A program made the translations under genes and the position numbers. Of a stretch of DNA of 64,000 nt, positions 25,553 to 33,580 are shown in pieces. Each line of letters starts with the position of its first letter. Position 1 is the stretch's first letter. The stretch is from DASUPK01 sp963736685 (GTDB taxonomy: Bacteria; Actinomycetota; Thermoleophilia; Solirubrobacterales; 70-9): the NCBI GenBank assembly GCA_963736685.1, contig CAVTPZ010000022.1, positions 1 through 64,000 of the forward strand, written 5' to 3'. Below the pieces are notes generated by a model. That model saw only the letters and a program-made list of their open reading frames with translations. It was not told the origin of the DNA and did not search any database.

Positions 25553-25993
25553 ATGGATGACGCCAGTCCCGCCAGGCTGTACTGCCTGCTCGTAGGCGGA
25601 GTTTTGGTCATCGCCGGGATCATCGGCTTCTTCTACGAAGCCAGCTTCGCAACCGGAGACTCGATCAGGACCGACGACGTGTTCGGCGTGCTCTCGGTCA
25701 ACGGCTGGCACAACGTGGTGCACATCGCGATCGGGGCGCTGCTACTGGTCTGCGCGGGGTCCGCGGCGCGAGGGGCGTCGCTGTTCGTGGGCCTCCTCTA
25801 CATCGCACTCTGCGTACTGGGGTTCATCGCCACCAGCCATGGCGGGATCACCTTCGTCGCCAAGGACGACGTGCTGTTCAAGCTGGTGCCCGTCAACAAC
25901 GAGGACAACGTCCTCCACCTGATTCTGGGAATCACCGGCGTGATCGCCTACTTGGCGTCCCGGCCGATGAGCCGCGCGGCGCCCGCGACGTAG
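25553..25993 (+). CDS. DUF4383-type membrane protein
   Basis: A 146-residue membrane protein with four membrane segments (about residues 10-30, 52-72, 76-96, 120-138). The conserved NGWHNVVHIAIGALLLVCAG and the late NVLHLILGITGVIAYL match the DUF4383 pattern, with paired His residues facing the membrane. The function is unknown; such genes are common in actinobacteria near stress sigma factors. It is divergent from the ECF sigma gene (92 bases) and almost abuts the convergent gene at 25997. Confidence 0.82.
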   Translation: MDDASPARLYCLLVGGVLVIAGIIGFFYEASFATGDSIRTDDVFGVLSVNGWHNVVHIAIGALLLVCAGSAARGASLFVGLLYIALCVLGFIATSHGGITFVAKDDVLFKLVPVNNEDNVLHLILGITGVIAYLASRPMSRAAPAT

Positions 25994-25996
25994 CGG

Positions 25997-26365
25997 CTAG
26001 TCGCGGCGGCTGCGGACCTGGTCTCGGACCTGATCTGCGATATCCGAAACCTGGTCGGCCAGCTCCGAGAAGCGGGATGGCTTCTTGCCGCCCCGGCGGC
26101 GCAGCTCGACCAGGACCAGTCCCCCGGCTGCGACGCCCCCGGCGGCGATCGCTGCTGCGGGGCGGACCCAGTTGCGAGGGTCGCGCAGGGACCGGAGCTC
26201 GGACTCGGAGAGCTCGTCGGCCCAGGCGGAGAGCTCCTCGGCGGCGGCCTCGGTGACCGCGCTCAGGGTCTCCTCGACGCGCCCTGAGAGCTTCTCGGGA
26301 GGCTCGATCGGCCGGAGCGCCGAGCGGAGCAGGTTCTCGACGTCGCCGGGCGTCTCAGCCGCCAT
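25997..26365 (-). CDS. Single-pass membrane protein coupled to an ECF sigma factor (possible non-classical anti-sigma)
   Basis: A 122-residue protein. It has a helical cytoplasmic N-terminus (LLRSALRPIEPPEKLSGRVE), one membrane segment (about residues 69-86, RPAAAIAAGGVAAGGLVLV), and a charged coiled-coil tail. It overlaps the sigma gene at 26355 by 11 bases, the arrangement expected of an anti-sigma partner. It lacks the HxxxCxxC zinc motif and any extracellular domain. The role as a sigma regulator is inference. Confidence 0.7.
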   Translation of the reverse strand: MAAETPGDVENLLRSALRPIEPPEKLSGRVEETLSAVTEAAAEELSAWADELSESELRSLRDPRNWVRPAAAIAAGGVAAGGLVLVELRRRGGKKPSRFSELADQVSDIADQVRDQVRSRRD

Positions 26366-26921
26366 TGACGCTCATCTCCTCTTCGAGCTGCTTGATCGCC
26401 CGGTGGATCAGGACCTTGGTCGCGCCGTCCGTTCGGCCGAGCGATCGCGCGATCTCTCGGTTGTCCATCCCGAGCGCAAACCGCATGATCAGGGCGTCGC
26501 GGCGATCGTCCGGCAGGTGCTGGAGGTGCTCCATCACGCTCTTCAGCTCCTCGCGTCCCTCGACGATGCGCTCGGTGCCGTGCGGAGTTGCGATCGGCTC
26601 CGACTCGTCGAGGACCCTTTGCGGGCGCCGGGCGCGGTCGCGGTGATAGTTGGAGGCGAGGTTGTGCGCGATCCGGATGAGCCAAGGGCGAAGCGGTCGG
26701 CCATTCGACTCGCGCCGGGCGCGCTCGAAGTGGCGGTAGGCCTGGAGGAAGGCCTGTTCGGTGACGTCCTCGGCGTCGTGGTGGTTGCCGACGCGGTAGT
26801 AGGAGTAGGAGTAGACGTCGCGCAGGTGATCGCGATAGAGCTGCTCGAAGGCGCGATCGAGCTCGGCCTTCGACTCCCTCGGCTCACCGTTGCCAGCGGC
26901 GAGTTGCTCCGCATCCGACAC
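26355..26921 (-). CDS. ECF sigma-70 factor
   Basis: About 188 residues from the GTG at 26919-26921. Region 2: HDAEDVTEQAFLQAYRHFER and LRPWLIRIAHNLASNYHRDR. Region 4: DDRRDALIMRFALGMDNREI and GRTDGATKVLIHRAIKQLEE. Codons before the GTG read an arginine-rich sequence overlapping the downstream gene, so the GTG is preferred. It forms an overlapping pair with the single-pass membrane protein gene at 25997. The fusion enzyme gene at 26947 lies upstream on the same strand. Confidence 0.93.
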   Translation of the reverse strand: MSDAEQLAAGNGEPRESKAELDRAFEQLYRDHLRDVYSYSYYRVGNHHDAEDVTEQAFLQAYRHFERARRESNGRPLRPWLIRIAHNLASNYHRDRARRPQRVLDESEPIATPHGTERIVEGREELKSVMEHLQHLPDDRRDALIMRFALGMDNREIARSLGRTDGATKVLIHRAIKQLEEEMSVNGG

Positions 26922-26946
26922 ACGCCAAGCGTACTGGCGGCCGCCA

Positions 26947-28632
26947 TCACGCCGCCCGGCCTCCCGCCACCGGTTCGCGCCTTGCACGCTCGGCCTGCCG
27001 GATCCGGGCCATCCACTCCGCCGGCGAGATCTCGCCGGCGATCAATTCGGACAACCCGTCGAGCGCCGAGCACCCCATGCCTGCCTTGCTCACCGCTTGG
27101 GTGATGAGCGGGACGGAGTCGAGCGCCTCGGAGGCCTGGCCGATGATCTCGGGGATCTGGTCGGCCGGGGTGCCATCGCCCAGCAGCTCCCCCGCCCGGC
27201 GGTTGCGGCTGCCCTCGGCGAGGATCGTGGCGGTCAGGTCGCCGACCCCGGCGATGCCGGTGAAGGTTTCGTGCTGGGCGCCGCGGGCGAGCGCGTAGGC
27301 GACGCACTCGCGCCAGACCTGAGCCGTCGCGATCCCGGCTGCGTTCATGCCCTGCGCGCGGGCCGCTGCGCCCGCCAACGCAGCCGCGTTCTTGGCGGCT
27401 CCCGCCACCTCCACTCCGATCATGTCCTCGGACCGCTCGCAGACGAGGCCCGCCTCATCGAAGACGCTGCCGAGCTGGTCGCGGAGGTCCGCGTCGCGGC
27501 TGCCGAGGACGAGCGCGGCGGTGCCCGAGACGGCCTCCTTCGCGTGCGCCGGGCCGCCGAGCGAGGCGACCGCGCGGGCCCGGATCCGCTCGGAGACGTA
27601 CTCGGAGGGGAGTGCGGCCATCGGGGCCACCATCCCCTTGCTGAGCAGTAGGACCGAGGTGCGCTGGCCGACGCGGTCGCCGATCGCGCCCACCGCCTGG
27701 GGTAGGGCCGCCGAGGGCACGGCCAGGCAGACGAGGTCGATGCCGGCGAGCTCGATGTCGGCGGCACGCTTGACGGTGAGGGAGTCGGGGAGCTGCACCC
27801 CGGCGAGGTACTCCTCGTTCGACCGGGTCTCGTTCATCTCCTCCGCCTTCTCGGAGGTGCGGGTCCCAAGTTGGACCTCCAGGCCGCCGCGCGCAAGCAG
27901 GACGGCCACCGCCGTGCCCCAACTGCCGGCGCCTATCACCGCGGCCTTGCGCAGCGGCGGGAGGCCACCGAGCCATTCCCACTGCAACTCGATCACCGGC
28001 CAGATGCGCGCGCCGACCGAGTTGGCGAGAGCCGGCGACGGGTCCTCGGTCCGCGGGAAGGTGAGCGCGCGGCCCATGCGGACCTTGACCTTCCTGGGAC
28101 GGATCCTCCAGCCGCGGCGCACCTGCTCCGTTCCGTGGACAGCGACGGGAAGGACCGCGGCGCCGGTTTCGAGCGCGAGACGGCCGAAGCCGCGCTTCGG
28201 CCGAGCGAGGGATCCCGTCCGGTGACGAGTGCCCTCGGGAAAGATGCAGATCGCGCCGGCGCGCTCGAGCACGGCGCGGGAGGTGATCAGGGTCTGCTCG
28301 TCGGACTGGCCCCGGCGGACCGGATAGGCGCCCAGCCGGTTCAGGATCCAACCCTGCCAGCGCTTCTCGAAGAGCTCCACCTTGGCCACGTAGTGGAGGG
28401 GCCGGTTGAACGGCAGCGAGGCGCCGATCACGAAGGGGTCGAGAAAGCTTCGGTGGTTCGCCGCAACGATCAGCGGCCCCTTGACCTTGCCGTGCTCGCG
28501 GCCGATGCGCGAGAGCCTGAAGTAGAGGAGGAAGAACGGGACGAGGATCAGGCGCGCGAGGAAGTAGAGCGGGCGGTTGACGCCGTGCTCACGCGTGAAG
28601 CGGTGGTAGCCGAGCAGCCTCTCCTCATCCAT
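26947..28632 (-). CDS. Fused 1-acylglycerol-3-phosphate acyltransferase / glycerol-3-phosphate dehydrogenase (PlsC-GpsA)
   Basis: A 561-residue two-domain enzyme. Residues about 1-225 are a PlsC acyltransferase with NHRSFLD (59-65) and FPEGTRHRTG (about 131-140). Residues about 228-561 are a complete NAD(P)-dependent glycerol-3-phosphate dehydrogenase beginning with AAVIGAGSWGTAVAVLLARG. It includes LGGPAHAKEAVSG, the substrate-binding VAGAAKNAAALAGA and AGVGDLTATILAEGSRNRR. The joint is only a few residues, with no stop or start between them. GpsA makes glycerol 3-phosphate and PlsC makes phosphatidate, two steps of one pathway. The ATG at 28632 is preferred over upstream starts. Confidence 0.92.
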   Translation of the reverse strand: MDEERLLGYHRFTREHGVNRPLYFLARLILVPFFLLYFRLSRIGREHGKVKGPLIVAANHRSFLDPFVIGASLPFNRPLHYVAKVELFEKRWQGWILNRLGAYPVRRGQSDEQTLITSRAVLERAGAICIFPEGTRHRTGSLARPKRGFGRLALETGAAVLPVAVHGTEQVRRGWRIRPRKVKVRMGRALTFPRTEDPSPALANSVGARIWPVIELQWEWLGGLPPLRKAAVIGAGSWGTAVAVLLARGGLEVQLGTRTSEKAEEMNETRSNEEYLAGVQLPDSLTVKRAADIELAGIDLVCLAVPSAALPQAVGAIGDRVGQRTSVLLLSKGMVAPMAALPSEYVSERIRARAVASLGGPAHAKEAVSGTAALVLGSRDADLRDQLGSVFDEAGLVCERSEDMIGVEVAGAAKNAAALAGAAARAQGMNAAGIATAQVWRECVAYALARGAQHETFTGIAGVGDLTATILAEGSRNRRAGELLGDGTPADQIPEIIGQASEALDSVPLITQAVSKAGMGCSALDGLSELIAGEISPAEWMARIRQAERARREPVAGGRAA

Positions 28633-28690
28633 GCCCAGATCGAAACCCCGCCGGAGCGGGCAGTTACAGGCAGGGCGAGCCCGACCGCGG

Positions 28691-29719
28691 CTACCAGGCC
28701 GCCCCGAGGATCGCCGCCAGGTCATCCCGCGTCACCTCGCCGGGCGTCATGTGCTCGAGCTCGCCTCTCGTCATCGCGACGTCGAGGACCTCCTCCAGGC
28801 GCGCCCGATCTGCTCCGAGCTCGCCGAGACGGCGGTGGCCGGCCAGGTCGGCGATGCGGTCTTCCAATCCCTCGCCGTCCGTCCCGAGCGCGGCCGCGAG
28901 CGCCTCGACCTGCTCCGGCGCCCGCGATCGCATCGCCTCCATCGTGTGGGGCAACAAAGCCGCGTAGGTCTCCGCGTGAGGCGTGCCGAGCACCCTGACG
29001 GCGCTCTGGCCGAGAACGTGATGAAGGGCGATCCCGGCTCGGTCGACGGCGATCCCGCAGAGCAGGGCACCGAGCGCGAGCGCGGCGCGGTTCCGCCGAC
29101 CGGGGGACTGGTCGAGGGCCCGGGCGATCAGCTCCGCCCCGCGCAGGCCGGCCTCTCGCGAGGTCTCGTCAGCCAGGGGCGTGTAGAGCGAGTCCGCTCC
29201 GTGCGCGAGAGCGTTCATCGCCGTAGCCCGGAGCTGCAGCTCCGGCGCGCTCGTCATCTCGTCGGTGTAGGCGATCACCAGGGACGGGCGGACGCCGGTC
29301 GCGGCACCCCGGCCCTCCGGCAACCGGTGGATCGCGGTCATGGGAGCGCCCGAGAGCGTCGTCGGGATGGCAGCGACCTCGCCGCCACTCACCGCCGCCA
29401 CCGCCTTGGCCGAGTCGATCACGCGGCCGCCGCCCAGGGCGACGATGCGCTCGCTCCCGACGTCCTCGACGATCGCGCCGGATGCCTCCGGCACCCCGCC
29501 CGGGGCGACGAGGTGGGTCCGCTCGGCGGCCTCGCCCAGGCCCCCGGCGTCCGCCAGCGCACGGGGCGTCGAGAGCAGCTCGAAGTCCTCCCAGCCCTGC
29601 TCGCCGAGGGTGCCGAGTGGATCGGTGATGGGCCCTCCGAAGAGGAGGAGCCGGCGCCGGTCGTCGGCGAAGTCGACCCACTGCCCCTGCTTGGGCGGCT
29701 TCAGATCGCGGACGAACAA
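28691..29719 (-). CDS. Iron-containing alcohol dehydrogenase family protein
   Basis: A 342-residue protein of the iron-type ADH/maleylacetate-reductase fold. The nucleotide-binding stretch ERIVALGGGRVIDSAKAVAA and AAIPTTLSGAPMTAIHRL are clear, and the C-terminal half carries His residues (NALAHGADSLYT, HHVLGQSAVRVLGTPHAETY) in metal-ligand positions. The substrate is unknown. It ends 58 bases before the PlsC-GpsA gene on the same strand and starts 2 bases from the end of the tRNA-Thr gene. Confidence 0.88.
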   Translation of the reverse strand: MFVRDLKPPKQGQWVDFADDRRRLLLFGGPITDPLGTLGEQGWEDFELLSTPRALADAGGLGEAAERTHLVAPGGVPEASGAIVEDVGSERIVALGGGRVIDSAKAVAAVSGGEVAAIPTTLSGAPMTAIHRLPEGRGAATGVRPSLVIAYTDEMTSAPELQLRATAMNALAHGADSLYTPLADETSREAGLRGAELIARALDQSPGRRNRAALALGALLCGIAVDRAGIALHHVLGQSAVRVLGTPHAETYAALLPHTMEAMRSRAPEQVEALAAALGTDGEGLEDRIADLAGHRRLGELGADRARLEEVLDVAMTRGELEHMTPGEVTRDDLAAILGAAW

Positions 29720-29720
29720 G

Positions 29721-29793
29721 AGCCCGGAGTGGGACTCGAACCCACAGCCTCCTGATTACAAATCAGGTGCTCCACCAGTTGAGCTATCCGGGC
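29721..29793 (-). tRNA. tRNA-Thr (anticodon UGU)
   Basis: The 73-base cloverleaf reads on the minus strand with acceptor stem GCCCGGA/TCCGGGC and discriminator T. The D arm is TAGCTCAACTGGTGGAGCA, and the anticodon stem CCTGA/TCAGG encloses loop TTTGTAA. The T arm contains GTTCGAGTC. The CCA end is not encoded. It lies between the alcohol dehydrogenase gene and a secreted-protein gene, all on the minus strand. Confidence 0.96.
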
Positions 29794-29834
29794 AACCGGG
29801 ACAGGGTATGCCGAACCCGGTCCAGGACCGGGTC

Positions 29835-30251
29835 CTAGTAGTCCGATCCGTCGTCGCCGCCGTCATCGACGTAGTCCTGGGGATTGAGGATCTGGTCGGC
29901 GTCCTCGGCGATGCACTCGACCATCGAGTTGTCGACGGTGTCGGTCACATCCTCGCCGTACTCGTCGATGAAATCGGCGGCGCCGTACTCGGCGAGCTCG
30001 TCCTGGCAGTCCGAGCTCGCGGTGCCCAGGGCGGCCGCGACCTGCGGCCTGGTGCGCCTGACGCAGGCGCGCATCGCGTGCCTCACGCCGTAGCGCTTGT
30101 GGAAGGCCCTCTTCCCGATGGTGGCCCTCTCCTGCGCGCACTGCTGGGCGGTCAGGCTCGCGACCTGACCGCCCGGTGAGGCCGCGGCGCCGGCCGGCAG
30201 TGCGAGCAGCGCGGCCGCGGCGATCCCTCCGATGGCGTACCTGAGCTTCAC
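29835..30251 (-). CDS. Small secreted protein with acidic C-terminus
   Basis: About 138 residues from the GTG at 30249-30251. A signal peptide (KLRYAIGGIAAAALLALPAG, cleavage near AAASPGG) is followed by a helical domain with several Cys residues. It includes QQCAQERATIGKRAFHKRYG, then ACVRRTRPQV, SSDCQDELAEYG and VECIAEDADQ. The tail is Asp/Gly-rich (DDGGDDGSDY). No family is recognised. It is divergent from the plus-strand gene at 30334. Confidence 0.7.
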   Translation of the reverse strand: MKLRYAIGGIAAAALLALPAGAAASPGGQVASLTAQQCAQERATIGKRAFHKRYGVRHAMRACVRRTRPQVAAALGTASSDCQDELAEYGAADFIDEYGEDVTDTVDNSMVECIAEDADQILNPQDYVDDGGDDGSDY

Positions 30252-30333
30252 CTCGGCTGTATCGGCTCGGCCGCCCACCAGCCGGATCCCGAAAAGACGG
30301 GTACGTGGACGGACGGTCGGGCATACTGCTCCC

Positions 30334-30657
30334 GTGGCCAAGATTCGCCAATCCCTCAGCGACCCGAGCGCGACGGCCGAGCGCGGCCGCTGGCTCGCGC
30401 GCGGGGCGTGGCTGCTCGCCGCCGCCGAGGTGGTCCTCGCGGTGCGCAACCACGTCGCCACCCGGCTGAGCGAGAAGGACCGCGCGCGCATGGTCGAGAT
30501 CGTCAAGGCATCGAAGGGGCGCCCCTCGAACCTCTCGGACCGGCAGCGCAAGGAGCTCAAGGGACTGCTCGATCAGATCGAGCCGAAGGAGCTGGCGAAG
30601 ACCGTCGCGTCGAGCAGCTTCGCCGGCCGGGCCGCCAAGGGCCTGCGCCGCAAATAG
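30334..30657 (+). CDS. Small basic protein of unknown function with a hydrophobic helix
   Basis: About 107 residues from the GTG at 30334 (VAKIRQSLSDPSATAERGRW). A short hydrophobic helix (WLARGAWLLAAAEVVLAV) is followed by a charged helical region (SEKDRARMVEIVKASKGRPS, then LSDRQRKELKGLLDQIEPKE) and a basic end. Related short proteins are common in actinobacteria but without assigned function. A 9-bp-stem hairpin starts 2 bases after its stop codon. Confidence 0.7.
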   Translation: MAKIRQSLSDPSATAERGRWLARGAWLLAAAEVVLAVRNHVATRLSEKDRARMVEIVKASKGRPSNLSDRQRKELKGLLDQIEPKELAKTVASSSFAGRAAKGLRRK

Positions 30658-30658
30658 A

Positions 30659-30686
30659 AGCGGCCGCCCCTTTCGGAGCGGCCGCT
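30659..30686. terminator. Strong hairpin between convergent genes
   Basis: AGCGGCCGC and GCGGCCGCT form a perfect 9-bp stem around a 10-base loop, between the stop codons at 30657 and 30716. No T-run follows. Its left arm plus CCCC (AAGCGGCCGCCCC) also occurs in copy A of the 97-bp element, so it may be a shortened relative. Confidence 0.55.
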
Positions 30687-30715
30687 CGGCTGCCGTGCCG
30701 TTGCTGTACCCCTGT

Positions 30716-31510
30716 TTAAATCTTCACCGCGCGTGAATCGAGGTGGATCCCCACCTTGCGCTTGACGCGCTGCAGTGCGTTGTCGACGGTCTTCGTGTCG
30801 CAGTCCAGCTTCTCGCCGATCACCTCGTAGGAGTGACCGTCGAGGTAGAGAGCCAGGACCCGGCTCTCGAGCTCCGAGAGGACGCTGGTCAGGCAGGCCA
30901 CCAGGCTCTCGAGCTCCTCGCCCGCAATCACCTGGTTGGCCGGATCGCGAACTGACGGACCGGGCAGGACTTCCTCGAGAGTGGTCTCCGAGTCGGGGCC
31001 TGCGGCGGCCGGCGTCTGGCTGAACGAGACGTACTGGTTGAGCGGGGTGTGCTTGTTGCGCGTCGCGGTCTTCACCGCGGTGATGATCTGCCGCGTGATG
31101 CAGAGCTCCGCGAAGCCGCGGAAGCTCGCCTCGCGCTCAGGGCGGTAGTCGCGGATCGCCTTGAACAGGCCGAGCATCCCCTCCTGCATCAGGTCGTCGG
31201 CGTCGCCGCCGAGCAGGAAGTAGGACGACGACTTGACCCGCACGAACCGCCGATAGCGGCGGACCAGCTGGTCATAGGCATCGGTCCGCCCGTTCTTGGC
31301 GAGGGCGACCAGAAACTCGTCGTCCGGGCCCGGTCCGGTGTTGCGGGCGCCCTCGGGAATGGCTCTAGCGGGGACGACCGCGTGCTCTTCGGTGCTTGGG
31401 GTAGGAACAGCCACAGCAACCTCCTCCATTGGGGGTATCTGTGGCGCCCAGTTCCTCCCCTGAGGCGCCTCGGTCCGGGTGCTGTCCGTCAGGCTCGACC
31501 TGAGGTTCAC
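30716..31510 (-). CDS. sigH: SigH-type RNA polymerase sigma factor
   Basis: A 264-residue sigma-70 factor. About 60 poorly structured N-terminal residues precede region 2 (DADDLMQEGMLGLFKAIRDY, then FRGFAELCITRQIITAVKTA). Region 4 is LSELESRVLALYLDGHSYEV and DCDTKTVDNALQRVKRKVGI. The region-2 and region-4 sequences match the Spo0H/SigH class rather than ECF factors. Its place downstream of rlmB on the same strand, with other genes between, echoes the Bacillus order ending in sigH. The long N-terminus is unusual, and a later start cannot be excluded. Confidence 0.9.
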   Translation of the reverse strand: MNLRSSLTDSTRTEAPQGRNWAPQIPPMEEVAVAVPTPSTEEHAVVPARAIPEGARNTGPGPDDEFLVALAKNGRTDAYDQLVRRYRRFVRVKSSSYFLLGGDADDLMQEGMLGLFKAIRDYRPEREASFRGFAELCITRQIITAVKTATRNKHTPLNQYVSFSQTPAAAGPDSETTLEEVLPGPSVRDPANQVIAGEELESLVACLTSVLSELESRVLALYLDGHSYEVIGEKLDCDTKTVDNALQRVKRKVGIHLDSRAVKI

Positions 31511-31731
31511 CCTTTCGTCGCGAGCAGCCTACTCGCGGTCCCCCGAATGTCAACCACTGTTCGGAGCCGATGCAATTCGGCTTGCAGGATCCGTGCCTGG
31601 CGAGGGCCCAAAGGCGGCATCCGTCCGCCCGCGCTGGTAGATGCGAGGGGGCTTTCGAGGCGCAGCCGAGAAGCCACCCGTAATGTGAGGGTGCTCGGCA
31701 TGCGGCCGGGACCATTCGAAAGCGAAAGGGC

Positions 31732-32481
31732 GTGGAGATGGAAGCCAGCGCACATCGGGTCGAGCCCGGTCGTGTCATCAGCGAGGCCTTCGAGACCTAC
31801 CAGTCCCAGGCGGGCCCGCTGCTCGGCGGGGCGCTGATCGTCATCGGGGTCGCCGGGGTGATCGAGGGGCTGCTCGCGGTGACCGGGAGCCTCATCCTGG
31901 TGCTCATCGGCGTCCTGATCGGGCTGGCGGCCAGCTTTCTGTACACGGGCTACGTGGTGAAGCTCGTGCAGGACGTCCGGGACGGCAAGCGCGACTTCAC
32001 GATCGGAGAGCTCTTCTCGCACGCCGCCCCCTTCGTCGGGACCCTGGTCCTAAACGGAATCCTGGCCGGCCTCGCGATCGCCATCGGCTTCGTGCTGATC
32101 ATCGTCCCCGGGCTCATCCTGCTGACGATCTGGGCCGTGATCTCCCCGTCGATCGTCGTCGAGGGGAAGGGCGTCTTCGAGGCATTCGGGCGCAGCCAGG
32201 AACTCGTCAGGGGGAACGGCTGGCAGGTCTTCGGCGCGATCATCCTCGCCTTCCTGATCGTGTTCGCGGTCGGCCTGGTGGCCTCGATCATCGGAGCGGC
32301 GATCGGCGACGTCGGCCGCGTCATCCTGCAGGCGGCAGCGAACGTGGCGACCGCACCGGTCGCGGCGCTCGTCGCGAGCATCCTCTTCTTCGACCTGGGC
32401 GGCGGCGCCGAAGCGGCCACCACACCGGAGGCACCGGAGTCGCCGGAGGCACCGGAGTCGCCAGAGGCTCCCCAGGCCTAG
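31732..32481 (+). CDS. Multi-pass membrane protein (glycerophosphodiester-phosphodiesterase membrane-domain-like)
   Basis: About 249 residues with five or six membrane segments between residues about 28 and 220. They include LIVIGVAGVIEGLLAVTGSL, LNGILAGLAIAIGFVLIIVP and AIILAFLIVFAVGLVASIIG. The segment LLTIWAVISPSIVVEGKGVF followed by EAFGRSQELVRGNGWQVFGA is typical of YciC/GPDPase-membrane-like proteins. The tail consists of a Pro-Glu-Ala-Pro-Glu-Ser repeat from an 18-bp DNA repeat at about 32420-32470. Start is GTG 31732 or ATG 31738. Confidence 0.72.
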   Translation: MEMEASAHRVEPGRVISEAFETYQSQAGPLLGGALIVIGVAGVIEGLLAVTGSLILVLIGVLIGLAASFLYTGYVVKLVQDVRDGKRDFTIGELFSHAAPFVGTLVLNGILAGLAIAIGFVLIIVPGLILLTIWAVISPSIVVEGKGVFEAFGRSQELVRGNGWQVFGAIILAFLIVFAVGLVASIIGAAIGDVGRVILQAAANVATAPVAALVASILFFDLGGGAEAATTPEAPESPEAPESPEAPQA

Positions 32482-32496
32482 CGCCGGGTCAAAGGC

Positions 32497-32973
32497 TCAG
32501 TCCGGCGTGCATCCGCCCTCGGCGTTCTCGCCCAGCCGGGCGAGCAGCTCCGTGAGCGTCTTCATCTCGTCGTCGCTGAGAGCCGCGGAGAGCCTCCGCT
32601 CGATGTCCTCCACATGGCCGGGGGCGGCCTGCCGCAGCTTGTCGAGGCCGTCGTCGGTGAGGATCGCGTAGCTCACCCGGGCATCCGACTTGCACTCGCC
32701 CTTCCCGACCAACCCCTGGTCCTCGAGACGGTCCAGCAGGCGCGTGATCCCGGACGGCGAGAGCTGCAGCTCGTTCGCCAGGTCGATGCGGCGCATGCCC
32801 TCGTCGCCGGCCCGTGAGAGCAACAGCAGGCAGCCGTAGTCGTTGATCGTCAGCCCGTGGCTGGCGACCAGCGAAGCGCTGAGCTCGCGGACGAGGACCG
32901 CGTGCACGCTGAGCAGCCTGCCGAAGGCATCGGTGGACGGAAGTGCTTGAGTTTTCAACTGTTGCGTAGTCAA
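32497..32973 (-). CDS. MarR-family transcriptional regulator
   Basis: A 158-residue winged-helix repressor. The DNA-binding core is LTINDYGCLLLLSRAGDEGM, LANELQLSPSGITRLLDRLE and DARVSYAILTDDGLDKL, with dimerising helices at both ends. Cys residues at about 113 and near the C-terminus could sense oxidants, though that is inference. The start appears to be TTG at 32971-32973. It is divergent from yceI across 61 bases with palindromes on both sides, so it probably controls itself and yceI. Confidence 0.9.
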   Translation of the reverse strand: MTTQQLKTQALPSTDAFGRLLSVHAVLVRELSASLVASHGLTINDYGCLLLLSRAGDEGMRRIDLANELQLSPSGITRLLDRLEDQGLVGKGECKSDARVSYAILTDDGLDKLRQAAPGHVEDIERRLSAALSDDEMKTLTELLARLGENAEGGCTPD

Positions 32974-32993
32974 GGTTCTCTGCTAAACTGTTT
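32956..32993. promoter_or_regulatory. Paired palindromes in and beside the marR/yceI intergenic region, with candidate yceI promoter
   Basis: Two 9-bp palindromes, CAACTGTTG (32956-32964) and AAACTGTTT (32985-32993), share the ACTGT core and are centred 29 bases apart. A candidate yceI promoter is TTGCGT (32962-32967), 16 bases, TAAACT (32984-32989). The palindromes overlap its -35 and -10, as expected for MarR repression. The first palindrome also overlaps the marR start region. Confidence 0.5.
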
Positions 32994-33034
32994 GATAGGT
33001 CAAGTAAGTGTAGCTCCCAAGAAGGAGACGTTCA

Positions 33035-33580
33035 ATGACAACAGCACAAGCAGAGTCAACCATCCCGACCGGCACCTGGCAATCCGATCCGGTGCATTCG
33101 AGTGTCGGATTCGCCGTCAGGCACGCGGTCGGCACCTTTCGCGGCTCATTCGGCAAGTTCGAGGCCACGCTCAGCGACAAGGCCGGCGAGGCGAAGCTGA
33201 CCGGGAGCGTCCCCGTCGAGAGCGTGGAGGTGAAGGAGGAGAACCTCGAGGCTCACCTCCTCTCCCCCGAGTTCTTCGACAGAGACCAGACCCCGGAGAT
33301 CGGCTTCGAGTCCACGCGGATCGCGGCCAAGGACGGCAAGCTCGTCGTCGACGGCGAACTGTCCGTGAAGGGCACCAGCAAGGCCGTCAAGGCCGAGGGC
33401 GAGCTCAAGGGCCCGATCCCCGGACCGGATGGCACTGACCGGATCGGCATCGATCTGGAGACCACGGTCGACCGTCACGATTACGGGCTCGACTGGAACA
33501 TGGACCTGCCGGACGGCTCGAAGATGCTCGGCGACGAGGTCACCCTCACCGTCCACCTCGAGCTGGTCCGATCCTCATGA
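33035..33580 (+). CDS. YceI-family lipocalin-like protein
   Basis: A 181-residue protein of the YceI fold, which binds isoprenoid-like lipids in a beta-barrel. The conserved opening WQSDPVHSSVGFAVRHAVGT, the middle FDRDQTPEIGFESTRIA and the closing TVDRHDYGLDWNMDLPDG are present. There is no signal peptide, so it is cytoplasmic here. The ribosome-binding site AAGAAGGAG sits before the ATG at 33035. It overlaps the next reductase gene by 4 bases. Confidence 0.95.
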   Translation: MTTAQAESTIPTGTWQSDPVHSSVGFAVRHAVGTFRGSFGKFEATLSDKAGEAKLTGSVPVESVEVKEENLEAHLLSPEFFDRDQTPEIGFESTRIAAKDGKLVVDGELSVKGTSKAVKAEGELKGPIPGPDGTDRIGIDLETTVDRHDYGLDWNMDLPDGSKMLGDEVTLTVHLELVRSS

